A DNA stretch of 64,000 nucleotides. It comes from Aphis gossypii (taxonomy: Eukaryota; Arthropoda; Insecta; Hemiptera; Aphididae). The stretch lies in the NCBI RefSeq assembly GCF_020184175.1, contig NC_065532.1:46706287-46770286 (forward strand), given 5' to 3'. Position 1 is the stretch's first letter; each line of letters starts with the position of its first letter. This document shows, piece by piece, positions 21,001 to 35,843 of this stretch. Made by a program: the position numbers and the translations under genes. A model generated the notes under the pieces. That model did not search any database and had not been told where the DNA came from. It saw only the letters and a program-made list of their open reading frames with translations.

Positions 21001-24000
21001 TGTATTTATTAATTCTAATTCGAAGAAAAATATTTAATATAAATGACCTAAATGAACTTACTGTAAACTTTTAATGCTAAATTTTTTATTATTATTTTTT
21101 TTTTTTTTAGCTGTAGTTGACCGCACGTCTACACGTTATTATTACAGTTTGAAGAAGCCTTATTATGGAATCCCCCGTATATAACAACACTATTATAGCT
21201 GTATAATATTAAATCGATTTATAACCTGGCTTGAGTTCGGCATTACCATAATTTTATATTATATGCATTCTATGCAAGTATACTGTAAATACCAATGGTA
21301 ATACCTACATTGGATGTATATATATAAGAGTATTATAATAAAACCATTATTATTGATTTAAATAATCAATGATTAAACGACATAATATGTACTTGATGTT
21401 TTTGTAATTTTTGGAAAAATTACTTGGCATTATTAAAAAAATAAAACTGTACGATTATTGAGATTTCCGGTGTAACACATATTGATTATTATAAAAAATA
21501 TATCAAAAAAATTATGCCCGCGTAAATACATTTTTTCGGTGTAAATAGATGTGATTATAATTAATATGTGTTATTAATTTTTTTTTTTTTACTACGATTT
21601 CGTGTAACATAATGTACATATTTGTTTAAAATTTAAATTTAAACTAATAAAAAATATAATATCGGATGTAATTATCATATACCGAGTATATATACATACC
21701 TACATATATATGATTTACGATATTATAATCGTGTTTGTTAGTCGTTGCGAGTTGTTTTCCTTTAAGTTTTAGAAATTATTTATGCCCGTTTCGATGTGAC
21801 TTGCGGTGTCCTGCAACTAAAACAACAATCCACAGTCATCGTCCGGTATGCGAAAAACCTTTAAGATCGTGCGGCACAGTACAACCTATTTTTCAAAATA
21901 ATGATTTTCCATAGATTACCAGAAACACCGCGAGGTCTTCGCGTTATCCGACTTCCGATTTATACGACACATCGAACATATTATTATACTATGTGCTTTA
22001 TTACACGTGACTACGCATAAATAATAATAATGCGCACGCGCGCGTCTAATATAATATATTACGATTGTGAGTTATTCGACATCGTTCTTCAAAATCACGG
22101 GAACAATATATAATATACGAGCGTTCGAGGTTCCGTGTGAGAGTGAGTACTTATACCGGCGGCACAATTCTGCCATCGTGACGTATACATTTAACGGTTT
22201 TCTACTGATTATTTAACGACTTTAATTTCAAAAAAATAATGACCGAGATGGGATAAGTAACGTTTATTTTGAAAACGATATCCCATATTATAGGTATGTA
22301 TACTTAATAGTTACACGACAGACGTACAAGAACGTATGTTATTATGACGATTCGGACCGTCGTAGCTACAGTTGCCAATAATTATTGGAATGTGGTAAAA
22401 AAAAAAGAAATAATAATAATAATAAATAATTGACACGACGTGTACAGTTATAAAAATTAATTTTAATTTATAGTGAGTAGCTATATAGACATTTTAGTTA
22501 ATAAAGTAGCATGGGTTTACAAAAATAAATTTTTGGTTACATAATAGTATGGTATAATTATGTAGGTCCTTCACCGATACGTTTCTAGATTCTGAATATT
22601 GTACATGTGACTACTACCGCATCTTGATCGACATAGTGTTTTATAGTTTGAAAGACGAAATATGACGTAAAAAAAAAAAAAAAAACACAAAAACTAAAAT
22701 CCGTCACAAAAATAAAACTACATCAACTACTAAGTAATATCTCCGTAATATTTATGACGGCTTATGGCGTGGGCGAGTCCTACCACGGGATAAAAATACT
22801 ATTCAAAGCTTATAGAATATTTAATGGATGGTTCATTTTTTATGTTTTATTATTTTTAAAACATTTTTGGTTAGAAAACAAAAATAAAAATCAATAACCA
22901 TTCGGATCAGGTTAAAGTTTGAACGCGTGTACAACTTAAATTTGTAAAGGCGATTCTCGTCGATGTATTATAATATTGTGTACCAATCAGTATATATTCG
23001 TACCGTGGACAATTTACTTATAGCTTATATGGCTATATATACTATATACATACTATATACAAACATTAACACAGCATCGCATCAATAGGTATTAAGTTTA
23101 AACAGTTATAGCTTATTGAGTCAACAGTTTTCGTAAATTATTACACATATTAAATGCATCATATATTATTATTAAAACGCTATTAAGTTATTTATATTAC
23201 TTAAATATATACATACATAATATGTTATACCTATACATTTGTTTTTAACTTATGAAAAGACTATTTATATACGAGCACTAATATTTAATTTTTAACTTAA
23301 TTATTAGTTTTTATCTAAGCTTTTAAAAAAGTGAAGTTTAATGAAATGTCAAACTTGAAGTTATTAAAAAGTTCCTGAATTGAATACTATACGAGAGTCA
23401 AAAATAACGTTTAACCGGATATCAACAGTAAAATCTACTAAGGTCCCTATAGGCTATAATAATCGACCATCAATCATTATTTCAACTGATCGTACATAAA
23501 ACACCAAAATTAAATATGTTACTATAAGTAGCGACGATCTGTATAATCATATGCAAGACTCAATAATTATATGTACGGTCAACGTCGTGAGCTCACACAA
23601 ATCGGGCCGTGCATAATATGGTTAAGATGTTTGTAAAGACAACTAAAAAAATTGTTCATTATTCATTATACTACGCATCACCCGTCAATTCGAAACTACT
23701 ATATGTACCTACGGTCGCTTGGGTAATGACGAAATTGGCTCTGCGACACAAAACGATTGATAGCATTTATCGGATTATCGCCCATTTCTGACGCGTTTCC
23801 TTTTTCGGTGGATATTATTTGTCTGAAATTGAAAAACGCCATATATCGTTATTATCTCCAGGATATATCTCGGTGATTCATTATTCTTTTAATTTATAGA
23901 TATTTTTATACTTTTACTTGTAATATTATGTTAAACAGACTTGTGGTTAATTTTATAATGTTATCAAGTTATATTTTATTATTATTTTTCGTGTTACTTT

Positions 24001-26900
24001 TTTGGACCACTCTGTTTATGTTGTGTGTATATAATGGTATACACAACAATTTATATAAAATATTACGACTTATTATGCAGGGCACAAGTTGCGTATTACC
24101 CAACACTCAGTGTTTCTTAACCTATCCTAAACCAACCTATAGAAATTAGAGCAAACCTTACTCTAACTAGTCTAACTGGTAGATTAAATTTATAAAATAG
24201 GTATATTATCTCGTGTGTGTGTAAGTTCACGAGGCTTAAAAATATAAAATATAGCACATCGCGACATTGGGGTTTTAACGTAAAAAAAAGGGGCAAAACC
24301 TGTATAATAATAATATATACTCGTGCGTATACTTTCATCGCGGAAATATTACCAATATGAATATAGGACATATTACGATTTTTATAAATGCAAAAATTAC
24401 CTTCACCCGAAATATTCAGTGTTTCTCGACGAGGACCACCGATCGAACTCTGCTGTATTCACACGGGTAGTATTCTTATAATGACATCTGCGCCGGCACG
24501 ACAGGACCGCTGCAGTGTGCGCGCTTATTATTCGCGCATATGCCTACGAGGAGACGACAAAGGCAATATCGCTGGAATAAACATAAAAATAAATACCGCA
24601 TTTAACGATAATGATGTATAATATTTTATAATTTATGCAAGTATATAGTATAAATATGTTGTCATAATAATATTATCCTGTATATTATCGTGCTTCGTAC
24701 ACTCGCTGCAGCAGTGTATCGTCGACGGGGGGTACCGACGAAACACGAGCGGCGAGCGAACGTATCGGAGTGTATATTATATTATTATTATTTTACGTTA
24801 AATATAATAATATTATACCTATGTAAATCGGACCACGTGTGCAGTTATTGCAGTGCGCGTCTTTTAAACGCACGCAAAACGTATAATAATATATATATAT
24901 ATATGTACATTATAATATTATTATAAATCGCATATAGATTAAGCTCGTGTATATATATATATTGTTATTGTCTTAAGCGGTCTATGATAATATTGTGATG
25001 CTGTAATAACGAACGGCGGTTGTGATGCTGCACGCGGCCACACGCAAAACGCCGCCATGACTTCTTACGCAATAATTAAAATCTCGCGAAATGATTTATT
25101 CGGATCTGCACGTACGGCGGCGGCGGCAACTCCGAGTTCGACTGCGACGATATATATCGGACCACCCCCGTAGTCGTATTATACGCTGCAGCGTGCCGGG
25201 CGGAGGAGTGCAGCAGCGTTCACGACGAGTTCCCCGACCGAGTGATGATAATAATAATATCGGTTGGGTTGTGCGCATATATTATAATATTATTGTGCTC
25301 GGTGTTTTCGATCGTATTTGTTTTATTTTCTGCATTTTTTTTCTAGTTTGTCGGTTTTTCAAATTGCGGACGAAGTTGTGCGCGTATCGAAATCTCGAAC
25401 AATTGTTTTAAAAATGCAAAAAAGAAGCATATTAATTTAAAAAACAAATCTTTTTATATTTTTAAACTAGTCATAAAAATGAAAAAAAAAATTGAAAAAT
25501 TAATTGAAATTAAATAAAGAATTATTTACCATGTATTTCTCAAGATTTGCAGTAATGAAGAATCTGACTCTATTGTCCGACAGAATATTTTTATACATAG
25601 AAAACGAAATGTCTACATCCACTGAGGTAATCGGTACATACTTTATACCAGACGTTTCAAATTATAACACTAAATCTTAAATGAGTTAAATTTTGAAACG
25701 ATCGATATCGATGTTAAAGGCATACTGACCGTATAGGCAATACTACACGTTATATGCAAAACGATAATCTATACGTTTGATACATATTTTAATATAAACA
25801 AGCCGATAACGAAAACAATAATAATCTAATATTCGCATTCTGGGTTTTTACACTTCTTTTTAATTCATTTGTTTTTATTGCTATAGCATAATAAACATAT
25901 AAAAAATCTAGAGCTGAAATAATTTTAAAAAAGCAATATACAGCAGAAAAAAAACCATTTACATAAAAAAAAAAAAAATGGTTTATTTGGAATCAGAATA
26001 ACGTGAAACGAATTTATGTATAAAAATTAGATCTCTATCTCACATATAAAAAAAAGAAGTATATGCTTTAAAATCCGAGCCCTAATTATATGTATTCATA
26101 GTAGGTGCCTGGTGCATAGACCTTATAATTATAATATTTAACATATTATTATAATATGAATTAAATAAAGAATCATTCATCTATTTACCATTTACAAAAC
26201 AAACTGTAGCCCTCTAGGTTTTTTAACTATTTCGTCAATAATTTTTACAACATCTAATCTTATGTTGTCACGAATGTAAAACTTTATAATCCCATTCAAT
26301 CTAGACTAAAATTTATAATACTTATAATATTCAAAATGTAAACAATTAAAAAATACAACAAATATTTGTGAATAGGGAATATGTACCTCCTACATAAAAT
26401 TTCTTAAATGTGTTTTTAATCTTTTCATACAAGCTAATGCAGTGATATACCTAAACTAAAACAAAAAAAAAAGGTCAAAAGAGATATATCTTACTCATGT
26501 CCCCCATAAATACGCCACTGTATATATATCCCAAAAAGACAAGTTTTGAACATTTTCATGGGTTTATTATTTGATTAATAACTTGTTTAAAATATACATA
26601 GTTGTTAATGTCCAGTATAATTATTTATTTATGGCAAAAGGGAAGCTAATATCATCATAAAAGACGATTTATCGATATGTCGTCTTTATAATGTTACTCG
26701 AGACGTAAATCGGAAATCGTGCGAAATAACAAAGCACCACGTTTTTACTTGTGGTCGATATATTTCTATATTATATATTGTACAACGTGCGCCACGCATC
26801 GTACATTATAATACAATATAATTATTAATAAATATATTATTTTAGACTACTTATATATATGTAAAGATATTTCAATAGAAAAAAACTGCTCATTATTTAT
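18040..26900. other. non-coding stretch with GC-richer islands
   Basis: AT-rich with islands near 21750-22170, 24480-24560, 24690-24770 and 25090-25300. The last has a frame open for about 80 codons without ATG, coding no recognisable protein. These islands contain CpG and CTGCAGCAG words and may be promoters or leader exons; nothing firmer can be said. Confidence 0.45.
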
Positions 26901-26906
26901 ACTTAC

Positions 26907-26981
26907 AGTACTGTCCCATGGTCTTTTTTCAAATACAATGAGAATCTTATTAAATACCAGACACGTTAGTTTTATTTCAAT
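26907..26981 (-). CDS. candidate 75-bp internal exon
   Basis: Bounded by a strong acceptor (ATTGTTTGCAG) and a strong donor (ACT|GTAAGTAT). The 75 bases are open in exactly one frame, phase 0 at both ends, coding IEIKLTCLVFNKILIV then FEKRPWDST. No family recognised and no partner exon identified. In AT-rich DNA a 25-codon open frame between two chance sites is possible. Confidence 0.3.
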
Positions 26982-28059
26982 CTGCAAACAATAGTTTTTT
27001 TTTTTTAATACGTTTTACTTATCTGTAATATTTTTGTACTTTTTAAATCAAACTGGCAATATATTTATTTAATATAATTTTTATATTCTGTTTAAATTAT
27101 GTCTACTTTGTCATCAGACACAATTAATAATACAAAAATCTAAAGGTATTAATTTAGTCATCATTTTTTTCTTCAAATTTATGGTGACAAACCTCATGAT
27201 ACGGCACACAAAGGCGTTAAAAATGTATTGGGATATTTTCTTACGAGTTCAAAAGAAAAAAATATCACCCCGCATAATACACGTGTACCTATACGTAATT
27301 CAAACACGTCTGCTACCCCCGCGGGGGTCATAACATTCGTTCAAATAATATATTATTATTACTATACAGAGGTTACACATCATTTTCAACGGTTTCCGCG
27401 CAGATCTCGTAAAGGCGATTTCCGGCACCCCTTCTACATAGTCGTGTAATTGCATGTACATCTATCTATTGTATATATATCTATATATATAATATATAGG
27501 ACCCGCGAATATAATATATCATTGTGTTTTATCAATGTCCGACCACTATGATAATAAAATACGTGTTAGGCGATTGGTTTCGGTTTCATAATATTTTCGC
27601 GAAAAAAATAATACCGATAACGGAATAAATATAATATTGTTATGTACACGGGACATGTAATAAGTAATAACTCGTATGATGTATTATTACGAGTTACACA
27701 CTAATACCATATTATAATACTGTTGAACGAGATCTATAGAGGTCACCTGAAATTATATGTATTATTCCGATAATATAATAATAATGTGCATTCTTAATTT
27801 TATTTTATTTAATTACTATTTATTTTTATAATACGTTTTATTCACTTACTATATATTTCGAAACGGAACGGTATATTATATTGTTATAATCATTATAGGA
27901 TTGCGACCATGTAAACACAACGGGAAAGAAAAATATAATATAATCACAGAAAATAAAACAATTTATTGATTTTACTCAGAAAATATTTTCAAGTTTTTAG
28001 TATATAATACTATAAGTTATAATTTATTATTTAGACTGATATAACCAATATATATATAT

Positions 28060-28082
28060 AAAGAGAGAGAGAGGAGAGAGAA
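28060..28082 (+). repeat. AG-rich microsatellite
   Basis: AGAGAGAGAGAGGAGAGAGA directly after a short AT run. Confidence 0.85.
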
Positions 28083-28891
28083 GTATAATAATATGTTATA
28101 ATAACGGATTACTTAAATACTGCAGAGTTATTAGTTAAGCCTACCAATTATTTTAATAATATGTATAATAAGTCTAAGATAACACAATGAATTTATAACG
28201 ACTTTTACATAATATTATTATATTGTTATAATAACGTGTATCTGAATAAAAATATTCAAATTATAAAAGATTGTGCGGCATATATTATTTTTTTTCATTA
28301 TTTAATAATATGATAAATCTTTGACCATACTCTTAAATAGTTTAAAATAATAATATAATTTTCTTCAAATTTTAAAAATAATGTTTTTTTATTGATTCAT
28401 TTGCCAGTTTTTAATTATTTCTATATTAAAAAAAAAAAAAAAACAATTAATATTAATTAAATATTTTTTATTATCATTTATTTTTTTTCTTGAAGGGAAA
28501 ATAAAACCATCTGTCTAAAGCAAAGCATCTTGTGTTAATATAATGTTCAAAGAACCTGATCCTTTTTGCTCGAACAGAAAATATAATATGTCATTATAAA
28601 AATTAAATTTCCCGTGGATACAGTAATGTTAAAATAACATGCGTTAGCAAAATATCTAATAAATATGAACATTATTTATACATATTTCCAGAATAAATAA
28701 TGAAATTTTACACGCATTGAAATTTAAAGCCATTGGACACAACAAAAATGTCCTCAAAACATATTTTTACCGTTAAGTTTTTTTTTTTTTTTGTTATTTA
28801 GTTGGCAAATTATTATCTTACGGCAACATACCTCTACTATTGTAATATTGTATACAATTTATCGAGGTGTTAGCAAATATAATTTATAGTA

Positions 28892-28895
<4 letters not shown>

Positions 28896-28924
<29 letters not shown>
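28896..28924 (+). repeat. ATT trinucleotide microsatellite
   Basis: About nine to ten uninterrupted ATT units, followed by an inverted AAT tail (TTAATAATAATT). Confidence 0.9.
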
Positions 28925-28927
<3 letters not shown>

Positions 28928-29832
28928 AATAATTGCCTCGGTGACATGGCTACAAAAATCTTCATTTAACTTAATTATTTACAATTTTAAGACAGTTTTA
29001 CATCGTTGACATTTAGAAAGACAAAGTAGAGAAAATAAACAAGTATATTATAAGATATAAATGCAAACCTAAATTTTCATATAAAGTTCAATCTATTTTA
29101 AGAATAACAGTACATAGCTGGGGATACAGTGTAAAGATTTTTTTTTTAAATGATGTGTTACTTTGTAATGCTAACGTTGAATAGGTCATAATATCTGAAT
29201 TTGGTTAAAATGTGTCAAGAGCGATTACAAAAAATCTGATATCTCGAAGGTTCTTCTATCTTCAACAGGTAGTCATATGTTAATCTGGTCTGGCCTATTC
29301 TGAGACGATATTAGGCCAATTCTTATTTTGCAAAACAGTTACATAAAGGCACGCCTTTTAATTTATTTTAATTATGGTGTTGTAGTATTATATTTCAATA
29401 TACAAAGTGTGTATTATAAAAATCAACTGTAAAAAGTTTCACTAGGTTTAAAAAGATAAGATATTATGTTATTGGTATTAAAATGTCAAAAAAATAAAAA
29501 TAAAACTTCTTTAAGTACTCATTATACTTATTAAAAACCTATTGCACCACGTTCGATTAGCAACAATTATTTTTTTACGTGTTTTCATTTTTAACATCAA
29601 AACGTATTATGTATAGCGTTATACTATTCGTCGTTTAGTCGTCGATAACATCAACTCGATTACTGTATAAGAATAGATAGTCAGTACCCTGAGATGTCTA
29701 AAAATGCCGCTGCTGAAGTGGATTCGTCGCATTCAAATAAAACGTGACTCACAAATACCGTAGATATCATTATTATATTATTGCGTTTGAATATTATACA
29801 CACACATATAGCATTATGTTAATATGGTATAA

Positions 29833-29850
29833 GTGTGTGTGTGTGTGTGT
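29833..29850 (+). repeat. GT dinucleotide microsatellite
   Basis: About nine GT units. Confidence 0.9.
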
Positions 29851-32186
29851 CGGATACAAAGTATTTTGATGTTCACGAAATAGTCGCGATCGTTATTATT
29901 AATAAATCGTGTTTTACAGCGCCGATAAAAACACAAAAGATCGTCAAACGAGCCCATTGAATAACTAAATACGCAGGCTACGGCCCCTATAGTATTTATC
30001 AAATTATGTAAGCTCAATGAAAAAATGAATAATAAAGACGCTCATCTGCGATGACCGTTGTAAAATATTCTATATTATATTATAGTGCCGTTTTCTTGAC
30101 GCAACTGAAAAAAGGGTTACTAAGACCCTGTAGTTTAGCTCCCCTACTCATCTTTCCAGCATACTCGAAATTATAAGTATTATATTATTCAAATGAGTGA
30201 GCGTAGTTTGAGCTTCTGATTTTTACGGTTTTCTTAAAGCCTACTTAATAGCCAAATTATATTTGACAGTATTTAAATAATAATAACATTAAAGCTATCC
30301 TTTATGTTAATTGATTTATTTTAATTTAACAACCAATAGCGAAACTTTTTTCTGAAAATTTTAAATCACAAAATATATCAAGTCGTTATTTATATTTAAC
30401 TAACAGTTTATAATTTATAATAATTAATATATTTTAAATACGACTGAATAAGAAATAAAGTGGCTGCAGTGGACGTTGGTATCACAATGAGATTTCTGTA
30501 TCTATTTATATATAGTTAATTATTTCAAAATTTGAATTACGCTAAATTAGGATCTATTTACTGAAAGGATTTTTAAATGAATTTATCAAATGACAATAAA
30601 GTGATTTTCTCAGAATAAAAACTTTGTTAAACCAATAGATTCATAGCTTCACTCAAAATTTAAAATATACGAGGGTTCTAATTTATTATGTTTAAAATGT
30701 TTCAAGTATTTCAATGTAATATATTATGTTATTTTATAAGTTAAAATGTTTACACTTACCATATTATGTATATATATATATCGTAACTATTTGTTACGTT
30801 ATATAGTATTTTATAAAAACAATATTGATTCTTAGTGAATAATGAATAATATATAAGTTTAATAAATTTAAAATATAAAATATATAATATTTATTGTATT
30901 CCATAACTGTTCATTGTCATGAGAGTTTTTGAAGTCTTCCGACATAAAACGATCTCTGGTAGACAAAATCGTAGGCGTCTGGTTTTTGTTTAAGTTCCAA
31001 GTTCATAGCACCAAGTTTCTATATTAATGTATTATTTAATTTTGACTTTTGAGTAAACATTTTTAAATTGAGTCTTAGAAAACAAATGAAAAAAAGTGAA
31101 TAAATAATGACTTCTCATTTTCAATTATTTGTATTTTATTTTTTGACATCCACGACAAAAATACTATATTGATGTTCTGTATTTTCCTTCCAATATTTAT
31201 TATTCAGACTTTCAAACATTTTGTATTATATGCACTTAAAAAATATTGTCCTGTTCAAAATGTTTGGAAACAGTCCAGCATACTTCACTCACTGAAATGA
31301 TTTACTTTAGGTAAAAAAAAAAAATGATTTTCAATCTTGAACTGCTGAGAATATTTAACTAGTTATTCACAATACTATAGCCAATAAACATATTTTATGA
31401 CTGTAGCCAATTTTTTTTTTTTTACAACATTTCAAACGATTGATTAAGAAACATATTATTCTTTGACAAAAAATTAGCCTCATATCCGGTGTCTGGAGTT
31501 TCAACTATCAATTAAAGCACAATTCATATACATTACTATTATTCAAAAGTTAAAATATTCCCACAACTGATACTTTTTAATTCAAATTGCGTTTTAATTA
31601 AATTCGATGAACAGCACAACAAATTGATACATTCCAATTCTAATTGGAAAGTAATGAGAGTAAATGAAATAAAGTTAAATGGCCATAACAATAAAAATTA
31701 CTTTAAACTTGATTATTAAGGCATATACATTAGATTAAAACTTAAAAAATAATTTGTTTAATAGTTAAAAAAAATAATAATATAAGTCTATTAAAATGGA
31801 TAAGTATTATATTATATTCCAACTAGATGTTATCCTTGAAACCAAGGGAAGCCAAATTTCTAAAATAAATTTTCTTATTTATTGGCATAGTTAGTTAAAC
31901 CGGACACATTTTTCTTTTATTCAATGTTTAACATATTGTTCTAGAACTTAAAAAATAAAACTAGCATTTTAAATCGGATGAATCATTTTGTATATTGTCA
32001 ATTCTATACACTCAAACAAAAAAAAAAATCCTATTTCACGCTATACATATTATTTTAATATTATCTCAAAAAGTATACACCAGTCGTATTAACAATAATC
32101 AATTAAAGTTATTTCGCCAAATAATATTGTCCAAGTTTGTTATAAAATATAAATTCAAATTTAATTTTTCCCCTCAAATATTTTAG

Positions 32187-32242
32187 AATTTTTAGAGGAA
32201 ATTTTCGACCGCTTTGTTGTTCTCCCTCGTGTCCTATCTCTG
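32187..32242 (+). CDS. candidate 56-bp internal exon
   Basis: The acceptor CCCCTCAAATATTTTAG and donor CTG|GTAAGTAT enclose 56 bases. One frame reads FLEEIFDRFVVLPRVLSL and ends in phase 0; a second frame is also open. It is followed by a GC-richer island from 32340. Product unknown. Confidence 0.25.
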
Positions 32243-32339
32243 GTAAGTATAATAATTTATACCGATATAACAGCGTAGTATGGATACATGTGATATAATA
32301 ACGTTTGACGGACGTCTAATAATATAACATATAGTATTA

Positions 32340-35140
32340 TAAGTCGAAGCGCGTGCAGCGCCTTTCCAGCGCCGCCCGACCGACCGTTTTTTATTGTGCG
32401 TACCTGTTTATGTATTTTTACTGTGAGTAAGGTAAGACCTACGTACACACGAAAACGGGACGAAAAAAAATATATACCGCCTACGTGTGGTGCACGGCTC
32501 GGGTGAGAAGAAAAAAATTTACGTGATTGACTGACGTGCAGCGGTCCGAGATTAATTTAAAGCCGTGACTGTTCGAAAATAATAAATAATAATTTATGTA
32601 CGACTCGTATAATATAGGTAGTGCATTATACACGGCCATCGCGGAGCAGTATGGACAGCGTGTCACCGAGTTTTCGGATAAATTTACACGCGGATTATAC
32701 AGCAGGTACCTACATATATATAAACGAGTACTTTGGCGCCCGCGTCCGGACGAGAGCAGTGATATAGCTGCGAACCGGTGTTATCCATCGCCAGAAACCG
32801 TTATCTGTTTTCCCATCGAAAATCTTAGGACCTTTACCCGTCGATATATTATTCGTACATTCATATATATTATAATAATATATACGGTATAATAAAATAA
32901 TATATTATGCGCTCCGGGCACAAACCTATCCGACTAGTACAATACGCGTTTATACGTATAATAATAATAATAGTATACCTCTACTCGCGTGTTTATACAA
33001 TATATATATATTTATTGGGTACGTGAGACTGTTTTGAGTGTACAATGACACGCTAGCCCCGTTGTGTGTGTTTTTTTGACGAGCCCGAAACTAATGCGTT
33101 GCGCGTAAATCAGCTGCTGCGAAAGATATCGACGCGCGAAGGGGTTGTTGAATCGGTCTCTGCAGTGTACGTATTTTCGCGTACGTGTGTACATTATCCC
33201 GTCCGTTGCATTCACCCCACCCCCTCATCCGGGAGTATTATTTAAAACGATCCCGAGAAATGTGTTTTTTAACCTTTGCGCATTATACAATACGGCGACT
33301 GACAGGAACCGTATAAACACACACGCTCATAAGGTACCTACACACAACGATATAGAGGTAGATACCTCCTCGTACCTATGATGTACAATTTATAGTCTTC
33401 GATTTTAAATATTGGGGTACGCGATGAAACCTACCTACCGCTTCGCCCCACAGTTCTTTTCGCGACGTATAGATTTTGATAGGCGGAGTATTTGCAACGG
33501 AGTGGATATGATTTTCGATTTTTCTTTTGTTTTTGTTCGTTATTGTTTGAAGTGATCAGAAGGAGAGATACAGACGGAAAACAAAACTAGAAAATATAAG
33601 TAGTCCTTTACGTACAATTTGTACATAATACAAATGTCGGATTTCGACCGTGCTATATACTTTATGATATTTATCTGCTCATCGTGAATTCGTGATTTTT
33701 TTAAGTCCAACGATAAACAATACACGATTAATGTTATGTGTGCGTTATTTTTCGTAATTATTACCAATATTATATCGAAACGTTTCAAAAAGGTGTAAAA
33801 ACGATATATTATAATCATACATTTAAGGTTTTTTGACAGGCGACGTGGAGATCTGTTTTCCGACGCCGTCCATGTTATGCCCTCGTGCACTACGGGTGTT
33901 ACGTGAAGTATATATTTTTATATTATAAATCACTGGTATCATTATAAATAAAAGCTTTTAAAGCTCAAATAATAGCTTTTACGTATTACGTCTTCAACGT
34001 ATCAGTGACTTAACTTATCGATTGATATTATAATACCGCGGTGAAATAAATTATAAACACAAACTTCCTATTGTAGCTGATATAGTTACTCAAAATATTA
34101 AAACAATAATACAACGAAATCATAATACTTTTGTACATTATGCAGAAAACGCATCAGTATAGTGAGTGATTGGAAATAAATAAAATAACTAACCGATTTT
34201 CAATCGAAACGTTTTAGATTTCCGTTTTAAAACTAAACACACGACTCGAATTAAAACTCGGTCAGTTACGATACACATAGGTACTTCCGACGCCGCATTA
34301 TTATTCTAATGCGTTTATATAACTTACGTATTTATACAGATCTGGCAGACGTGACTTCTTTTCTCTAAGTTGATACACCCGCGTGTGTACGGTTACCACG
34401 CGAGCGTGTCGTCCGACTCTGCACCGCGAGATCGGTACGGCGACTCGGTGCAATTATTACTATCAGAAACGTGTTCATAATATACTGTTGGGTGGTTTAA
34501 TCGGATTAATGTTTAAATAAAATAATGTATGTTTATTATTATGTATGTGAAAAACGTGTACGCGGAGAGAGACGACTATACAGTACACAACCACGCAAAT
34601 TATATAAGCAATAGCGACATCGCTTGTACATGTATAATATATTATAAAATGTGTCTGTATACGTATCGTAAACACATACATGGTAAAAAGGTAAACTAAA
34701 TGCAAAATACCGATTAAAAGTGAAAAAAATCAGTTTAATAAATTAAGTTAATAAGTATACTGTTTTTTTCTTAACCACTCGCCAAACAATCCAAACACAC
34801 GAGTGGACTTTGGCGGGTCAAAAAACCGTAATCTTTAACCAGCAATAATTAATACCTATAGGTAGTTTAAATTTCAACGTCATTAGTGCGTTATATATGT
34901 GTTATATATTATTATGTGAGCGTTTCATCGACTTTATTATATAAAACACATTTTTAGATAGTTATAATTTATTATTTACTATAAAAACAAGTTAATTTGT
35001 TTCTAAAAATTAAATGGTCTTAAACGAAATAACGCGTGGAACTTTTAAATGTATCATCAAGTATCGAATTTATTGTTTTATAAGATTTCAAAATAAATTA
35101 TTGAGCTGTGTTCCAAAAAACAAATTTAAACAAAATATAA
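32340..35140. other. GC-richer island then AT-rich DNA
   Basis: 32340-33250 has raised G+C, CpG and CTGCTG words and some short frames (for example a 98-codon one from 32596) with no recognisable product. It looks like a promoter or leader region rather than coding DNA. 33540-35140 is AT-rich with nothing recognised. Confidence 0.4.
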
Positions 35141-35198
35141 GTGTATAGTTACAAAATATATCTTACACCGGTATTGTGTGTTTGTATTTTTTTTTCAG

Positions 35199-35434
35199 AT
35201 GAATTATTTATTAAACTTATACTACAACGACAAACCTTTAAAAAACAAAACACTGAAAATCTGCTAGAGTCGAAAACACAATATAATGAGTGGCTCAATA
35301 TTATCTTCTATTCCACTACCCCTGTTTTGAGTTTGAAAATAATGAACAATAATAATTTCTCAAAAATTATTCTGATTTTCAGATCAACAAACAAAAAAAA
35401 ATGTATATTGATAGATTATAATTTTTACCTTTGA
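35199..35434 (+). CDS. candidate terminal exon, unknown gene
   Basis: A strong acceptor (a run of nine T then CAG) is followed by 78 open codons to a stop. The product starts ELFIKLILQRQTFKKQ and includes ENLLESKTQYNEWLNI. It is Lys/Asn/Ile-rich, as AT-rich DNA would give by chance, so the call is weak. No family recognised. Confidence 0.22.
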
Positions 35435-35618
35435 AAAACAAATTTAACCAATGGCGGAATTTGGTATGCCTGCAGAGATCTCACAATCCTATGCTGACGG
35501 AAGTGCAACTATATAATATATAGTACACCTACATTCGTGTTTGCTACTTACTTATAAGTTATACCTATGACGCGCACATTATATTATATATCGCGGTGGT
35601 CCAGAGAACAGTGATTTT

Positions 35619-35843
35619 ATGGATTTCGCAGAGGTCCAAGATGAAAACAGAATCGTCAAAGAACTAAACGATACCGATCGAAACGTCTCGACCGATACTT
35701 CACCGCAGTGTAATAATATTTCATCCGGGTCGATGGTCGTTAACTCGACGTGGCGAGTGCCCTCAGACTTTGAACTCTGCTCTCCAGTTTTCGAAAGCAA
35801 TTATCGCAAAAACGCAAAATATTATGCACCGACAATCCGATAA
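35619..35843 (+). CDS. possible small gene or exon, 74 residues
   Basis: An ATG frame in a GC-richer patch coding an acidic, Asn/Asp/Ser-rich peptide (MDFAEVQDENRIVKEL, later STWRVPSDFELCSPVF). The frame is open a further 10 or more codons upstream, and a CAG acceptor-like site lies just before it. Right after the stop another plus-strand frame stays open to 35961, so a frameshifted relic is possible. The antisense frame is equally open. No family recognised. Confidence 0.28.
   Translation: MDFAEVQDENRIVKELNDTDRNVSTDTSPQCNNISSGSMVVNSTWRVPSDFELCSPVFESNYRKNAKYYAPTIR

Larger units (their letters stand above)
26990..32180. other. AT-rich non-coding stretch
   Basis: Only microsatellites, A/T tracts and short chance frames seen. 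Confidence 0.55.

Noticed and set aside
25115..25350. About 80-codon open frame with a hydrophobic C-terminus
   Set aside because: No ATG, no good acceptor, and the hydrophobic part comes from ATA/ATT repeats.
29696..29749. 17-codon ORF MSKNAAAEVDSSHSNKT
   Set aside because: Good-looking codons but no splice donor or continuation; too short to support.
32596..32892. 98-codon plus-strand ORF
   Set aside because: The end is built from ATATAT repeats and the rest matches no family; the region looks like a CpG island.
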